A DNA stretch of 64,000 bases, taken from positions 212,136-276,135 of the forward strand of contig JABHDY010000003.1 of NCBI GenBank assembly GCA_018676855.1. Direction: 5' to 3'. Made by a program: the position numbers and the translations under genes. How positions within the stretch are numbered: position 1 is the first letter of the stretch; the number at the start of each line of letters is the position of its first letter. Below the pieces are notes generated by a model that had not been told where the DNA came from, ran no database searches, and saw only the letters and a program-made list of their open reading frames with translations. Origin of the DNA: Candidatus Woesearchaeota archaeon. Lineage in GTDB: Archaea; Nanobdellota; Nanobdellia; Woesearchaeales; GW2011-AR9. Shown here piece by piece: positions 42,452 through 51,473 of the stretch.

Positions 42452-45004
42452 TTATTGATGTACATTACCGATAGGTTCAGTTTCTATCTGTAACGTTTCG
42501 TGTACTTTATCTTCAAGTTTGTTAAGTTCGTCAAACGTATCCGCGACGATAATAATATGATTAATTCTACTTGCACAGTTTCTATAATCTTTCACTTCAT
42601 CACCTATTTTCATTGAATGAAAGATATTTCTCACACCAGGCATATTTTCTATTTCTTCTAACCCTTTTATATTTCTAATGATTCCCGGTTCTGGAAAAAC
42701 TGATGTTGTCTTTGACCATTTCATCCATCTGGAAACTAAATCTCTAGGGTCCATTTCTTTCCCAGCAGCTATGTCTATTGTTGCTTTAACGATATCTATA
42801 CCTAATGAATACGGTTTACGATATTGAGAGTCAAAACCGCCAGATGTTCGTGCAGTTACTTCAATAATTCGCGGTTTCCCGTCAACAATGATTAAGTCTC
42901 CTTTAAACGCACCATTGTCAACACCTAACGCAGTTGCTGCTTTTTCCATTAATGTGTACATGTCTGCCTGCATTTTCTCAGGTAACAATGATGGTGTTAA
43001 TGAACCTACTTGTACAGAATATTCTTGCACGGGACGAAATTGTCTGTCTGAAACGCCTGCAGGAAACAGTTTTCCTTTATACATAACAGTATCAACACTA
43101 TATTCGTCACCTTCAAAGAATTGTTCAATAATTGCTTCTTTCCTCATGAAACAAAATTTCATTGCATCGTCAAACGCAGCAACAATTTCTTGATCAGTTG
43201 TTCCGTCCCGTAAAACTTTCACGCCACGACTTGCAGAATTGTCTAACGGTTTAATGATGCACGGATATCCAACTTTCTGTACAGCGTTTAATGCTTCCTC
43301 AACAGTTTTTGCGGATCCAAACTTAACATAATCAACATTCTTTTCGTTAAGAACAGTTCTCATCTTAACTTTATCATTACAATTTAATGCAGCTTCAGGA
43401 TCAATTCCTGGTAAGCCAGCAGCATGAGCAGCCATTGCAACGGTATATTCAACATCGCACCCTTGTGTATAGACAGCAACAATCTTATTTTCAGCTTTCA
43501 ATCGTTTCGCTAACTCAACATGCGCACCAATATCTTTTGTGCTAATAGCAAATGCTTCGTCCGCTAATTTTGCAGCCTCAGATTCTATGTTCATGTCTGT
43601 TATATATACATAATATCCTAATTCTTTTGCTTTTTCGACAGCAACTTTTTGTAAAACTCCTGCCCCAACAATTAAAATTCCTTTTTGTTCCATTATAATC
43701 TCCTCTTTATTATTTTTAGTATGAATATCATTATCTGGATGTTGTATAAAGTACTGTTCTATTTCTTTATAGGAACGTACAATACCATCTACAACGTGAG
43801 AATGAAGCAAATCTTTATCATTATTAATATTATGAAAGTCTAATAGGATGGTTGAAAACCCAGCATTTTTTGCTCCAAATAAATCAATATCAATATCGTG
43901 ACTTATGTACACACAATCGTGTGGAAAAACTCCTAATTGTGCAGCACAATCAAGATATGGTTGTTTGTTTGGTTTTGGTGTTTCATACGCACAAACAATG
44001 ACATCAAAATACGTGTTAATTCCTACATTCTTTATTCTATCAAGTTGAATATCATGTTTTCCGTTCGTTACTATCCCTAATTTATATTTTCCATGTACTG
44101 ATTGAAGATATTCTAGAACGCCAGGTAACAATTTCTCATCAACTTTCTGTGTAAGAAAATTGTCAACTATTGATTTAACATAACTTTGATCTTGGTTTAA
44201 CTTTGTCAGGACATCATTAACATGAAATTTGTATTTTGAACCTTTATCAGTATAGACTTGCCAGAAAAATTTTCCAAAGTTAGTTAATCCTAACTCTTCC
44301 TCAGCAAAAATGATTGTTTTTTCCCACCGTTTATGAATCCAGGATTCTTCATCAACTAACGCATCATCAAAATCAAATATGATAGCTTTAATGCATTGTA
44401 TGTCATCTTTTATATTTCTTATTTCTTTTACAATTTCACTTTTTTCCTGAGAATAATATTCTTCTCGCAGTACAGAATGAAGTATCGAATCATGAAATTT
44501 GTTCTTCTTGTACACATGATTACGTAATACACCTTCCTTCACAAATCCTACTTTTTCAAGAACCGCAAGATGTTTATCTCTAAAACAATGTGTTTCAGAA
44601 ACAAGTCTATTATGATGTAATCGTTCAAATCCATACTGAAGTAACATGCGTAGTACATCTTCAAATAGTGTAAGATACTCTTCTGACCCCTCAATTATTT
44701 CTGTATCAAGTAAAAATGATAATTCTGCCCGTGCAGAGATAGAGTCAATATTGGTAAAACCACAATATCCAATAAACTTACCATCCACATTTACAATTGA
44801 AAATAGTATTTCTTTGTTTGAGTTTGAAATTCGTTTCCAATACTCCTCCTGATTGTGTGAGGTTAACGGCTTAGACTGTCGTAAAACTGCAATCTGTTCG
44901 TTACGCCATTTCTTAATCAGTTCCATATCAGAATACTCTAACGAAGAAAGGTAACATGATGATGATGAGATTATCTTTTCTCTCATGGTGTTATTATCTC
45001 TCAT
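42452..45004 (-). CDS. GNAT acetyltransferase - HAD phosphatase - ATP-grasp triple fusion
   Basis: The product is 850 aa from ATG 45004, 5 nt after GGAGGT and overlapping the FkbM stop as ATGA. Residues about 15-185 are a RimJ/PseH-like GNAT domain (LVSETHCFRDKHLAVLEKVGF). About 205-420 is a HAD-IA phosphatase like N-acylneuraminate-9-phosphatase (FDFDDALVDE, GIVTNG, YISHDIDIDLFGAKNAGF; the usual Thr after DxD is Ala). About 438-850 is an ATP-grasp ligase (IIKPLDNSASRGVKVLRDG, RIIEVTARTSGG). An internal GAGGAG plus ATG at 43693 starts exactly at the ATP-grasp domain. Together they could acetylate, dephosphorylate and ligate a group to the sugar. Confidence 0.88.
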   Translation of the reverse strand: MRDNNTMREKIISSSSCYLSSLEYSDMELIKKWRNEQIAVLRQSKPLTSHNQEEYWKRISNSNKEILFSIVNVDGKFIGYCGFTNIDSISARAELSFLLDTEIIEGSEEYLTLFEDVLRMLLQYGFERLHHNRLVSETHCFRDKHLAVLEKVGFVKEGVLRNHVYKKNKFHDSILHSVLREEYYSQEKSEIVKEIRNIKDDIQCIKAIIFDFDDALVDEESWIHKRWEKTIIFAEEELGLTNFGKFFWQVYTDKGSKYKFHVNDVLTKLNQDQSYVKSIVDNFLTQKVDEKLLPGVLEYLQSVHGKYKLGIVTNGKHDIQLDRIKNVGINTYFDVIVCAYETPKPNKQPYLDCAAQLGVFPHDCVYISHDIDIDLFGAKNAGFSTILLDFHNINNDKDLLHSHVVDGIVRSYKEIEQYFIQHPDNDIHTKNNKEEIIMEQKGILIVGAGVLQKVAVEKAKELGYYVYITDMNIESEAAKLADEAFAISTKDIGAHVELAKRLKAENKIVAVYTQGCDVEYTVAMAAHAAGLPGIDPEAALNCNDKVKMRTVLNEKNVDYVKFGSAKTVEEALNAVQKVGYPCIIKPLDNSASRGVKVLRDGTTDQEIVAAFDDAMKFCFMRKEAIIEQFFEGDEYSVDTVMYKGKLFPAGVSDRQFRPVQEYSVQVGSLTPSLLPEKMQADMYTLMEKAATALGVDNGAFKGDLIIVDGKPRIIEVTARTSGGFDSQYRKPYSLGIDIVKATIDIAAGKEMDPRDLVSRWMKWSKTTSVFPEPGIIRNIKGLEEIENMPGVRNIFHSMKIGDEVKDYRNCASRINHIIIVADTFDELNKLEDKVHETLQIETEPIGNVHQ

Positions 45005-45792
45005 TGTATACCTCCAACTTTCTTTGCCCATGTCGTTAGATGTTGAGGGAACCCCGTCTTTGTTACATATCCCATTGATAACAAAAGACGTTCAACTCCA
45101 ATAAATGTTATAGCACCATCAACCTTATGATAAGAAGCAATTGCAACATGAACATTGCTATCTGAAAGGTTACGTGAACATCCTTTAAGTGCTTCAATCT
45201 CTGCACCTTCAATATCCATTTTAATAAAATTAACATGTTGAATTTTTAATTCTTTCAACCGACTATCAAGTTTGATAACGGACGTTAGAGGAAGGTGTGG
45301 TTCTTCTTCTGGATCAAGAATAAATGATGATTCGCCACCCTGCATCTTGAATCGTAATTGTGTATTGGTACTCCATAATCCCTCAGAAAAAACATCTACG
45401 TTTGTAATACAATTCAGTGCAATAAGGTCAAGCAATTCTTCACGACCATTTGTATCTGGTTCAAACGCTAACACTTGGCCAGTATCACCAACAAACTTTG
45501 ATGCTATCAATGAAAACACACCGCCAGATGCACCAGCATCAATAACAACATCATTTTTTTGTGGCCGATGATATTTCAAGTAACCCTTAAGAACCGTTGC
45601 AAGACTTCCACACGGATTTTTTCTAAATTTGAGAGTAAAGTTTGGAAATGTAACATAGTACATATTCTCTTTAAAAGAAATGGTGTACACATTTTTTCCA
45701 AAAATATTCTGATACACACATCGTACTTTATGTTTAAAAACTGAGTCTGGAACAAGTTGTCCGTACAATTTAGCAAGCCTGAATTTTGTCAT
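45001..45792 (-). CDS. FkbM-family methyltransferase
   Basis: The product is 263 aa. SAM-binding motif VVIDAGASGGVFSLIASKFVG and LAFEPDTNGREEL, then the FkbM signature HVNFIKMDIEGAEIEALKG near residue 195. Family members O-methylate sugars and polyketides. ATGA overlaps at both ends lock it translationally between the cytidylyltransferase fusion and the triple fusion, so it probably methylates the same nonulosonate or glycan. Confidence 0.88.
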   Translation of the reverse strand: MTKFRLAKLYGQLVPDSVFKHKVRCVYQNIFGKNVYTISFKENMYYVTFPNFTLKFRKNPCGSLATVLKGYLKYHRPQKNDVVIDAGASGGVFSLIASKFVGDTGQVLAFEPDTNGREELLDLIALNCITNVDVFSEGLWSTNTQLRFKMQGGESSFILDPEEEPHLPLTSVIKLDSRLKELKIQHVNFIKMDIEGAEIEALKGCSRNLSDSNVHVAIASYHKVDGAITFIGVERLLLSMGYVTKTGFPQHLTTWAKKVGGIQ

Positions 45793-47888
45793 GTTAACCT
45801 CTTAAAACCAGAATGGCACACAGGACCTTTGAGATATTTATCAGGATTACCTTCACTGATAGCCTTTGAAATAAAACTAAATGTATCATCAACTGCACGA
45901 AGATATTGAGTTATATGGTCTTCTTTATGCGCATAGGATGCGAAGTACGCAGTCGTTGCCAAGAATCCTTTTTCCAACATTAATTGTGTAAACAATGTTT
46001 TAAGAACAAGAGGATTATCATACTCAAACGAAAAACTGCTTAATGGATAAATTCCTGAAACTTTAATTTTTATACCATACTTCTCTGCTAACATTGCCCA
46101 CCCTTCCTGTACTTGTTTTCCATTTTGTTTAAGATGAGACGCAACATTATTTTCTTCTAATTTCTTGATTGTAGCAAGTGCTGCAGTAAACCCTATCCGT
46201 TCTGTCCAAAATGAACTGCTAATGAATGACCCTTGTGCAGCTTCCATAACGTTCCTTGTTCCAATGATAGCAGCGATTGGATACCCATTTCCCATGGCCT
46301 TTGCAAACACTGCAACGTCAGGATTGATTCCCAAATTTAAATGTGCACCACCTAACGCTAACCTAAACCCAGAAGACACTTCATCAAATACTAACACAAT
46401 ACTTTGTTCTTTGGTAACTGCACGAATTTTTTCCAAAAATCCGGGCGCAGGATAACGGCCACGTAACGGCTCCATAACAACTGCAGCAATATTTCCTTGA
46501 TGTTTCTGAACTAATTGTAAAAATTCGTCAATATCATTATAATGAAACGGAACGGCTGTTCCCTGTAATGCACGAGGAACTCCCCTGGGTTCTAATCCTG
46601 GAAGAAGATGCCCATCTAATGCAGCATCGTCCGCTAAATTTGTTGCAATGTACCAATCATGCCATCCATGATATCCGCAGAAAAGTATAAGGTCCTTGCC
46701 CGTTTTTGCACGTGCTATCCGTACCGCAACGGCAACCGCTTCGCCACCCGTTCGTGCAAACCGTACATTGTCTGCCCAAGGGTGAAGTTGTACCATCTTT
46801 TCTGCAAGTTCAACTTCTTCTGGACAGTTTAATGTCGTCTTTGTAGAATTGGTAATTGCGTTTGTAACGGCAGTATCAATATCATTATCTGCATATCCTA
46901 AAATTGACGTACCAATGCCCATGTAACACAAATCTAAATATTCATTATCATCTAAATCCCAAACGGAACATCCCTTTGCTTTCTTGTAATATGCTGGCCA
47001 CAAGTCCGGCAAATGTAATTCTGGTCTCTTTGATAATAATTGTGTTCCGCCAGGAATGAGCCGTTTTGCTTTTTCATAGAGTTGTTGTGATTTTCCAAGA
47101 GGAATTTTTAGTGAAGGTACTTTTTCTTGCACAACCGTATCTTCCTGTAACGATTTAGCATAGCCTTCATTCATTGATAAGTGTGCATTAATTTTTAGTA
47201 AGTCAGGATTATCTTTTACTACACGTACAATATCATGTAATCGTGAATCTTGTGAAGTAATCTTTTTCAACAGTTCATTCAGAAGTTCTACATCTTCTTT
47301 CTCATCAACGGTTAATCGAATATGTGATACGTCTTCATGATGTTGAAGATTAGTATGTTTGAAAAGTTCTTTATTTTTCCATATATAGGGTGTTACATGT
47401 TCCCTCTCTGATGGTAGGGTTGCTTCATGCCATGCCTTTTCTAACGCAGAAAAAGTAAACATGTCAAAGTCCATCCCATCAGGAAATGATGGTGGATGTG
47501 CATTCGACCCATAATCAGCACTATCCCGTATAAACAATTCAATTGTTTTATCAATAATCTCAGGATCAATTAAAGGACAATCGCCCGTAATCCGTACAAT
47601 GATATCCGCATTAAAACGTTTTGCACACTGATAATACCTATCAAGAACGTCATTTTCATTTCCAACAAAGTAATTGAATCCTTTCTTTTTTACTTCTTCA
47701 ATAAGAGAAAGGTTATTCAGATGATCGCTCGTAGCAAGAACAACATCGTCAACACGTTGCGCTTTCCTGACACGTTCAAGAACATGATGTACTAACGGTT
47801 TGCCTGCAAGTAAACTTAACATTTTTCCAGGAAATCGTGTGGAACCCATCCGAGCTTGAATAATTGCAATTACTTTTTGTTTTGCCAT
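45789..47888 (-). CDS. CMP-sugar cytidylyltransferase fused to class III aminotransferase (GSA aminomutase-like)
   Basis: The product is 699 aa. Residues 1-235 are an SpsF/PseF-type cytidylyltransferase (IIQARMGSTRFPGKML, VRITGDCPLIDPEII). After a short linker, about 275-690 is a PLP aminotransferase of the glutamate-1-semialdehyde aminomutase class (IPGGTQLLSKRPELH, GYHGWHDWY, VFDEVSSGFRLA, VAVFAKAMGNGYP with the Schiff-base Lys). The first half should activate the acid sugar with CTP; the second probably aminates or isomerises a precursor. It overlaps FkbM by ATGA. Confidence 0.9.
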   Translation of the reverse strand: MAKQKVIAIIQARMGSTRFPGKMLSLLAGKPLVHHVLERVRKAQRVDDVVLATSDHLNNLSLIEEVKKKGFNYFVGNENDVLDRYYQCAKRFNADIIVRITGDCPLIDPEIIDKTIELFIRDSADYGSNAHPPSFPDGMDFDMFTFSALEKAWHEATLPSEREHVTPYIWKNKELFKHTNLQHHEDVSHIRLTVDEKEDVELLNELLKKITSQDSRLHDIVRVVKDNPDLLKINAHLSMNEGYAKSLQEDTVVQEKVPSLKIPLGKSQQLYEKAKRLIPGGTQLLSKRPELHLPDLWPAYYKKAKGCSVWDLDDNEYLDLCYMGIGTSILGYADNDIDTAVTNAITNSTKTTLNCPEEVELAEKMVQLHPWADNVRFARTGGEAVAVAVRIARAKTGKDLILFCGYHGWHDWYIATNLADDAALDGHLLPGLEPRGVPRALQGTAVPFHYNDIDEFLQLVQKHQGNIAAVVMEPLRGRYPAPGFLEKIRAVTKEQSIVLVFDEVSSGFRLALGGAHLNLGINPDVAVFAKAMGNGYPIAAIIGTRNVMEAAQGSFISSSFWTERIGFTAALATIKKLEENNVASHLKQNGKQVQEGWAMLAEKYGIKIKVSGIYPLSSFSFEYDNPLVLKTLFTQLMLEKGFLATTAYFASYAHKEDHITQYLRAVDDTFSFISKAISEGNPDKYLKGPVCHSGFKRLT

Positions 47889-47916
47889 TTTATGTATTTT
47901 AATTTATTTTAAATTA

Positions 47917-50034
47917 TTATTTCTGTGGCCAATGTATTGGCAAGATAACTTTTTCATTATCTTCTTTCATTCCCTCTAAAATGCCATAGATGTTTTGTAT
48001 TCTTTCACTGTACTGTAAAGAACCCACATTTTCTTGAATATTTGCAAGACCATCAATTCCAAGAATAACTTTATCAATATGTTTGTTCAACATCGCAAAA
48101 TTAATACAGAATGACGATAAAGGAATGTTCGTTTCCTTTGCCAAGTTTTGAAGTTGTCGAACTTTATCCTTAACATGTACAAACTCACCAGTTAATTCGT
48201 CAGGGTTCTTAAACAATAATCCCTGTAAGAATACTGATCGAACATAAATCTCAATACCACGTTCTTTAAGTTTTGGTAACAAGTACGAAAACCGTTGATC
48301 AAAAATGCTAAATGGAAGTTGGATAATGTCAACATTAATATTATGCTCAAGAATATACTCAGCTTCGTGCGGATGATATAATGACAATCCAATTTTTTGT
48401 ATTTTCCCTTCACGCTTCAGTTTCTGTAATTCATCCCACATCTCAGGATGTTCTAAAAACTTATTAAAATGATGAATAAGATACCCATACACGTGCGAAG
48501 AATTCAATCGTACTAACGATTCAGTAAAATGTCGTTCAATTTCTTCATTGTGAAACTTTGAAATGACTTGTAATCCAGATTGTGGATTATTCTTAATATA
48601 TTCACCAATGACACCCTCGCTATCTTGATACCCATACGCAGTATCTAATACCGTAATACCCGAATCAAGAGCATACTGTAAAATCTGAAACACTTCTTCT
48701 TTGGGAATTTTACCACGTACATTATTAATACCATAATCATACCCAAACTGTGCCGTCCCTAACGCAATATTTGACGTTGTTGGAATTGAAAACGATTGTT
48801 CTTTTTGATGCATGTTTGGTACATTTTTTCTATAATGCGTAATAACTTTTGTTACTGCAGTAATAACATCTTCCACATCATTATCATCCATCTTAGGAAA
48901 TAATGGAATGGTAATAAGACCATTATACACTTTTTCAGTAATGGGAAAATCTCCCGGTTTTAATCCATAATTATGTTGATAATATGAATGAAGATGTATT
49001 GGAATATAATGAACATTAACGCCAATATTTTCTGCTTTTAACGCTTTAATTATTTGGTTTCTGTCAACCGTTAATAGAGTTTCATCAACATGAATTGTAT
49101 ACAAATGCCATGCACTTTGAATGTCTGGATGAACAGTTTGTACAGTAATTTCTGGAAATTGTGAAAAAGCTTCATTATATCTAGTAACAATCACTTCCCT
49201 TCTTTTCTGAAACAGGGGCAATTTTTTCAGTTGTGCAATGCCAAGTGCAGCTTGAAATTCTGTCATGTTATACCGATGACCAAGACGTTGCATGTCATAC
49301 ATCCAGTCAGCTTTTTTTCCGTACCGTTCCATAGCTTCTTTGGTAATACCATGTGTCCGATGCATCACACACAATTTTGCCAGTTCTTCATTATCCGTTG
49401 TAATGATACCACCTTCGGCCGTTGTCATATTTTTAACGGGATGAAAACTAAATATTGACAAATCGCCAATAGACCCAATTTTTTGATCTTTATACTTTGC
49501 TGATAAAGCATGTGCTGCATCTTCAATAATTTTAATGTCATAATCCTGTGCAATTTTTTGTATCTCATCCATATTGCATGGATTACCACCATAATGTACA
49601 GGAATGATTGCTTTTGTTCTAGGCGTTATTTTTTTTCTGATTTGATCTGGATCAATATTGTACGTTTTCGGATCTATATCTACAAGAACGGGAGTTGCTC
49701 CACAATAGACAATACAATTTGCTGTTGCTAAAAATGTTAAGGGTGTTGTAATAACTTCGTCACCAGGACCAATGTCAAGTGCACCGACACAACAGTGAAG
49801 GGCAGCAGTTCCAGAATTTACTGCAACTGCATATTTTGCTCCAACAAACGCTGCAATATCTTTTTCAAACTGTGTACATTTAGGGCCGGTCGTAAGCCAA
49901 TTAGAATCTAATACTGATAAGACTTCCCGTCGTTCTTCCTCACCTATCCACTGTGTTGCGTAGGGTAAAAAGTTTTCTCTGACAGGTTTCCCACCATCAA
50001 TTGCAAGTTGTATTTTTTGAGTATCTGTAGTCAT
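47917..50034 (-). CDS. PseC-like DegT aminotransferase fused to an aldo/keto reductase
   Basis: The product is 705 aa from ATG 50034 (GGTGAT site upstream). Residues about 8-400 are a DegT/DnrJ/EryC1 sugar aminotransferase close to PseC (GGNPCNMDEI, FSFHPVKNMTTAEGG with the PLP Lys), which makes a 4-amino-4,6-dideoxy sugar. Residues about 425-690 are an aldo/keto reductase with the tetrad Asp/Tyr (VLDTAYGYQDSEGVIG), Lys (VISKFHNE) and His (YGYLIHHFN). The fused reductase may reduce a sugar intermediate of the same pathway. The gene starts 8 nt after the RmlC-like stop. Confidence 0.9.
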   Translation of the reverse strand: MTTDTQKIQLAIDGGKPVRENFLPYATQWIGEEERREVLSVLDSNWLTTGPKCTQFEKDIAAFVGAKYAVAVNSGTAALHCCVGALDIGPGDEVITTPLTFLATANCIVYCGATPVLVDIDPKTYNIDPDQIRKKITPRTKAIIPVHYGGNPCNMDEIQKIAQDYDIKIIEDAAHALSAKYKDQKIGSIGDLSIFSFHPVKNMTTAEGGIITTDNEELAKLCVMHRTHGITKEAMERYGKKADWMYDMQRLGHRYNMTEFQAALGIAQLKKLPLFQKRREVIVTRYNEAFSQFPEITVQTVHPDIQSAWHLYTIHVDETLLTVDRNQIIKALKAENIGVNVHYIPIHLHSYYQHNYGLKPGDFPITEKVYNGLITIPLFPKMDDNDVEDVITAVTKVITHYRKNVPNMHQKEQSFSIPTTSNIALGTAQFGYDYGINNVRGKIPKEEVFQILQYALDSGITVLDTAYGYQDSEGVIGEYIKNNPQSGLQVISKFHNEEIERHFTESLVRLNSSHVYGYLIHHFNKFLEHPEMWDELQKLKREGKIQKIGLSLYHPHEAEYILEHNINVDIIQLPFSIFDQRFSYLLPKLKERGIEIYVRSVFLQGLLFKNPDELTGEFVHVKDKVRQLQNLAKETNIPLSSFCINFAMLNKHIDKVILGIDGLANIQENVGSLQYSERIQNIYGILEGMKEDNEKVILPIHWPQK

Positions 50035-50042
50035 AATGTTAA

Positions 50043-50492
50043 TCACCTATTTTTTGTATTCCATATTTCTTTTCCAAAGAAATCCCATGCGAACCGAAAG
50101 TCGTCACCTTTTGACTCTTCCAGTGAACTTGATGAGAAAAAAATGATTGTTGTATTATCTTCAAGAGCTTTAAAACCGTTAGCATACCCAGCAGGAATTT
50201 TAAGAATTGACGGTTTTGCACTGTGTAAAATATATGTTGTGGGAAGGCCAGTAAGCTGTCTGTTGTCCATTTTTGAACAAATTATTTTTACACAGCCCTG
50301 TGGAACAAAAACGTACTTTGTTTCTTTTTCATGGCCATGAAATGCTCGAACAACATTATTTGCCACATTTTTTACTTGATAAAACCGTTTTATACCGCTC
50401 GATATAAAGTCAAAATCGTTCACAAAAGAAACACTTCCCCTATCATCGTACGCAATGCCACCTTCAAATAATTGTATCTCGTCATGCATCAT
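50043..50492 (-). CDS. RmlC-like cupin (sugar 3,5-epimerase or ketoisomerase family)
   Basis: The product is 149 aa. A cupin barrel with DDRGSVSFVNDFDF, VVRAFHGHEKETKYVFVPQGCVKI and LKIPAGYANGFKAL, the order of elements in dTDP-4-keto sugar 3,5-epimerases; the His of AFHGHEK corresponds to the catalytic base region. It is shorter than typical RmlC (about 180 aa) and may be a one-step epimerase or isomerase. It is the first gene of the eight-gene minus-strand operon. Confidence 0.75.
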   Translation of the reverse strand: MMHDEIQLFEGGIAYDDRGSVSFVNDFDFISSGIKRFYQVKNVANNVVRAFHGHEKETKYVFVPQGCVKIICSKMDNRQLTGLPTTYILHSAKPSILKIPAGYANGFKALEDNTTIIFFSSSSLEESKGDDFRFAWDFFGKEIWNTKNR

Positions 50493-50734
50493 TGTATTAT
50501 TTGGTTATGTGAATAAAAGCCATTAACCAACCTCATTTTTTAGTCTTAATTTTTATATGTTTTTGTACTTGTTATATACATTTTCTGGCCATTTGTCAGT
50601 ATATAAAGTTTCTGAAATAGAGGTAAAGATGAAAGACTTGAAACGGAGCATGAAAAAAAGAATGATTTATAAATTCATTACATTTAAAAAAGAAAAACAC
50701 TGAATCACATTAAAAATTAAAAAATGGTGAATAT

Positions 50735-51472
50735 ATGAGTCAATCAGAAGAATTCTGGAAAACGAGGTCTGAGAAATATAATAATCTTAACTGGGTCACT
50801 GACGATTCTTATTTGAACGCTATCATTGAAGCGGGCAATTTTACGAAAGACGATAAAATTCTTGATGTGGGAACGGGAACTGGCGTTATTGCGCATACAG
50901 TTGCTCCACTCGCGAAGGAAATTATTGGTGTTGACATCTCACAAGATATGTTACAGCACAGTAATTGGAAAGATAACAAATATTTTTTACGAAGAGATAT
51001 CAGAGACAGAATCTTTCATGAAGGCGTTTTTGATAAGGTAACGGCACGAATGGTCTTTCATCACATTATTGAAGATACACAAAAAGCAATGGACGAATGT
51101 TATCATGTTTTACGGCCAGGAGGTAAGATGATCCTTGCTGAAGGCGTTCCACCAACTAAAGAGTTAAAGGATGCGTACGAAGAAATTTTTAAATTGAAAG
51201 AGGAAAGGATAGTTTTCCTTGAAGAAGATCTTGTTCAAATGTTTGAAAAAGCAGGATTTAAAGATGTTAATGTTATTACTCACCTTCAAAAAGGGTTCAG
51301 TGTTACAAACTGGATCGAAAATGCTGGCGGTTTGTCTGATGATGTAAAGAAAAAAATTCTTGACCTTCATATTAACGGAACTGACGAATTTAAAAGAATT
51401 TATAACCTTCGTATTGTTGATAATGAATGTCTTATTGATACTAAAAGTTTAATTGTGGTAGGAACAAAATAA
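50735..51472 (+). CDS. Class I SAM-dependent methyltransferase
   Basis: The product is 245 aa. Motif I ILDVGTGTGVIAHTVAPLAKEIIGVDIS, then a UbiE/Methyltransf_11-like order (FDKVTARMVFHHIIEDTQKAMDECYHVLRPGGKMILAEG). A GGTGA site lies 7 nt before ATG and a TTTATAAA box about 65 nt upstream gives a 5' leader of about 39 nt. Substrate unknown; context suggests a sugar. It ends 1 nt from the convergent flippase gene. Confidence 0.85.
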   Translation: MSQSEEFWKTRSEKYNNLNWVTDDSYLNAIIEAGNFTKDDKILDVGTGTGVIAHTVAPLAKEIIGVDISQDMLQHSNWKDNKYFLRRDIRDRIFHEGVFDKVTARMVFHHIIEDTQKAMDECYHVLRPGGKMILAEGVPPTKELKDAYEEIFKLKEERIVFLEEDLVQMFEKAGFKDVNVITHLQKGFSVTNWIENAGGLSDDVKKKILDLHINGTDEFKRIYNLRIVDNECLIDTKSLIVVGTK

Positions 51473-51473
51473 A

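Noticed and set aside
50629-50703. Short Lys-rich frame upstream of the 50.7-kb methyltransferase
   Set aside because: It spans the TTTATAAA box of that gene, so it is promoter DNA.
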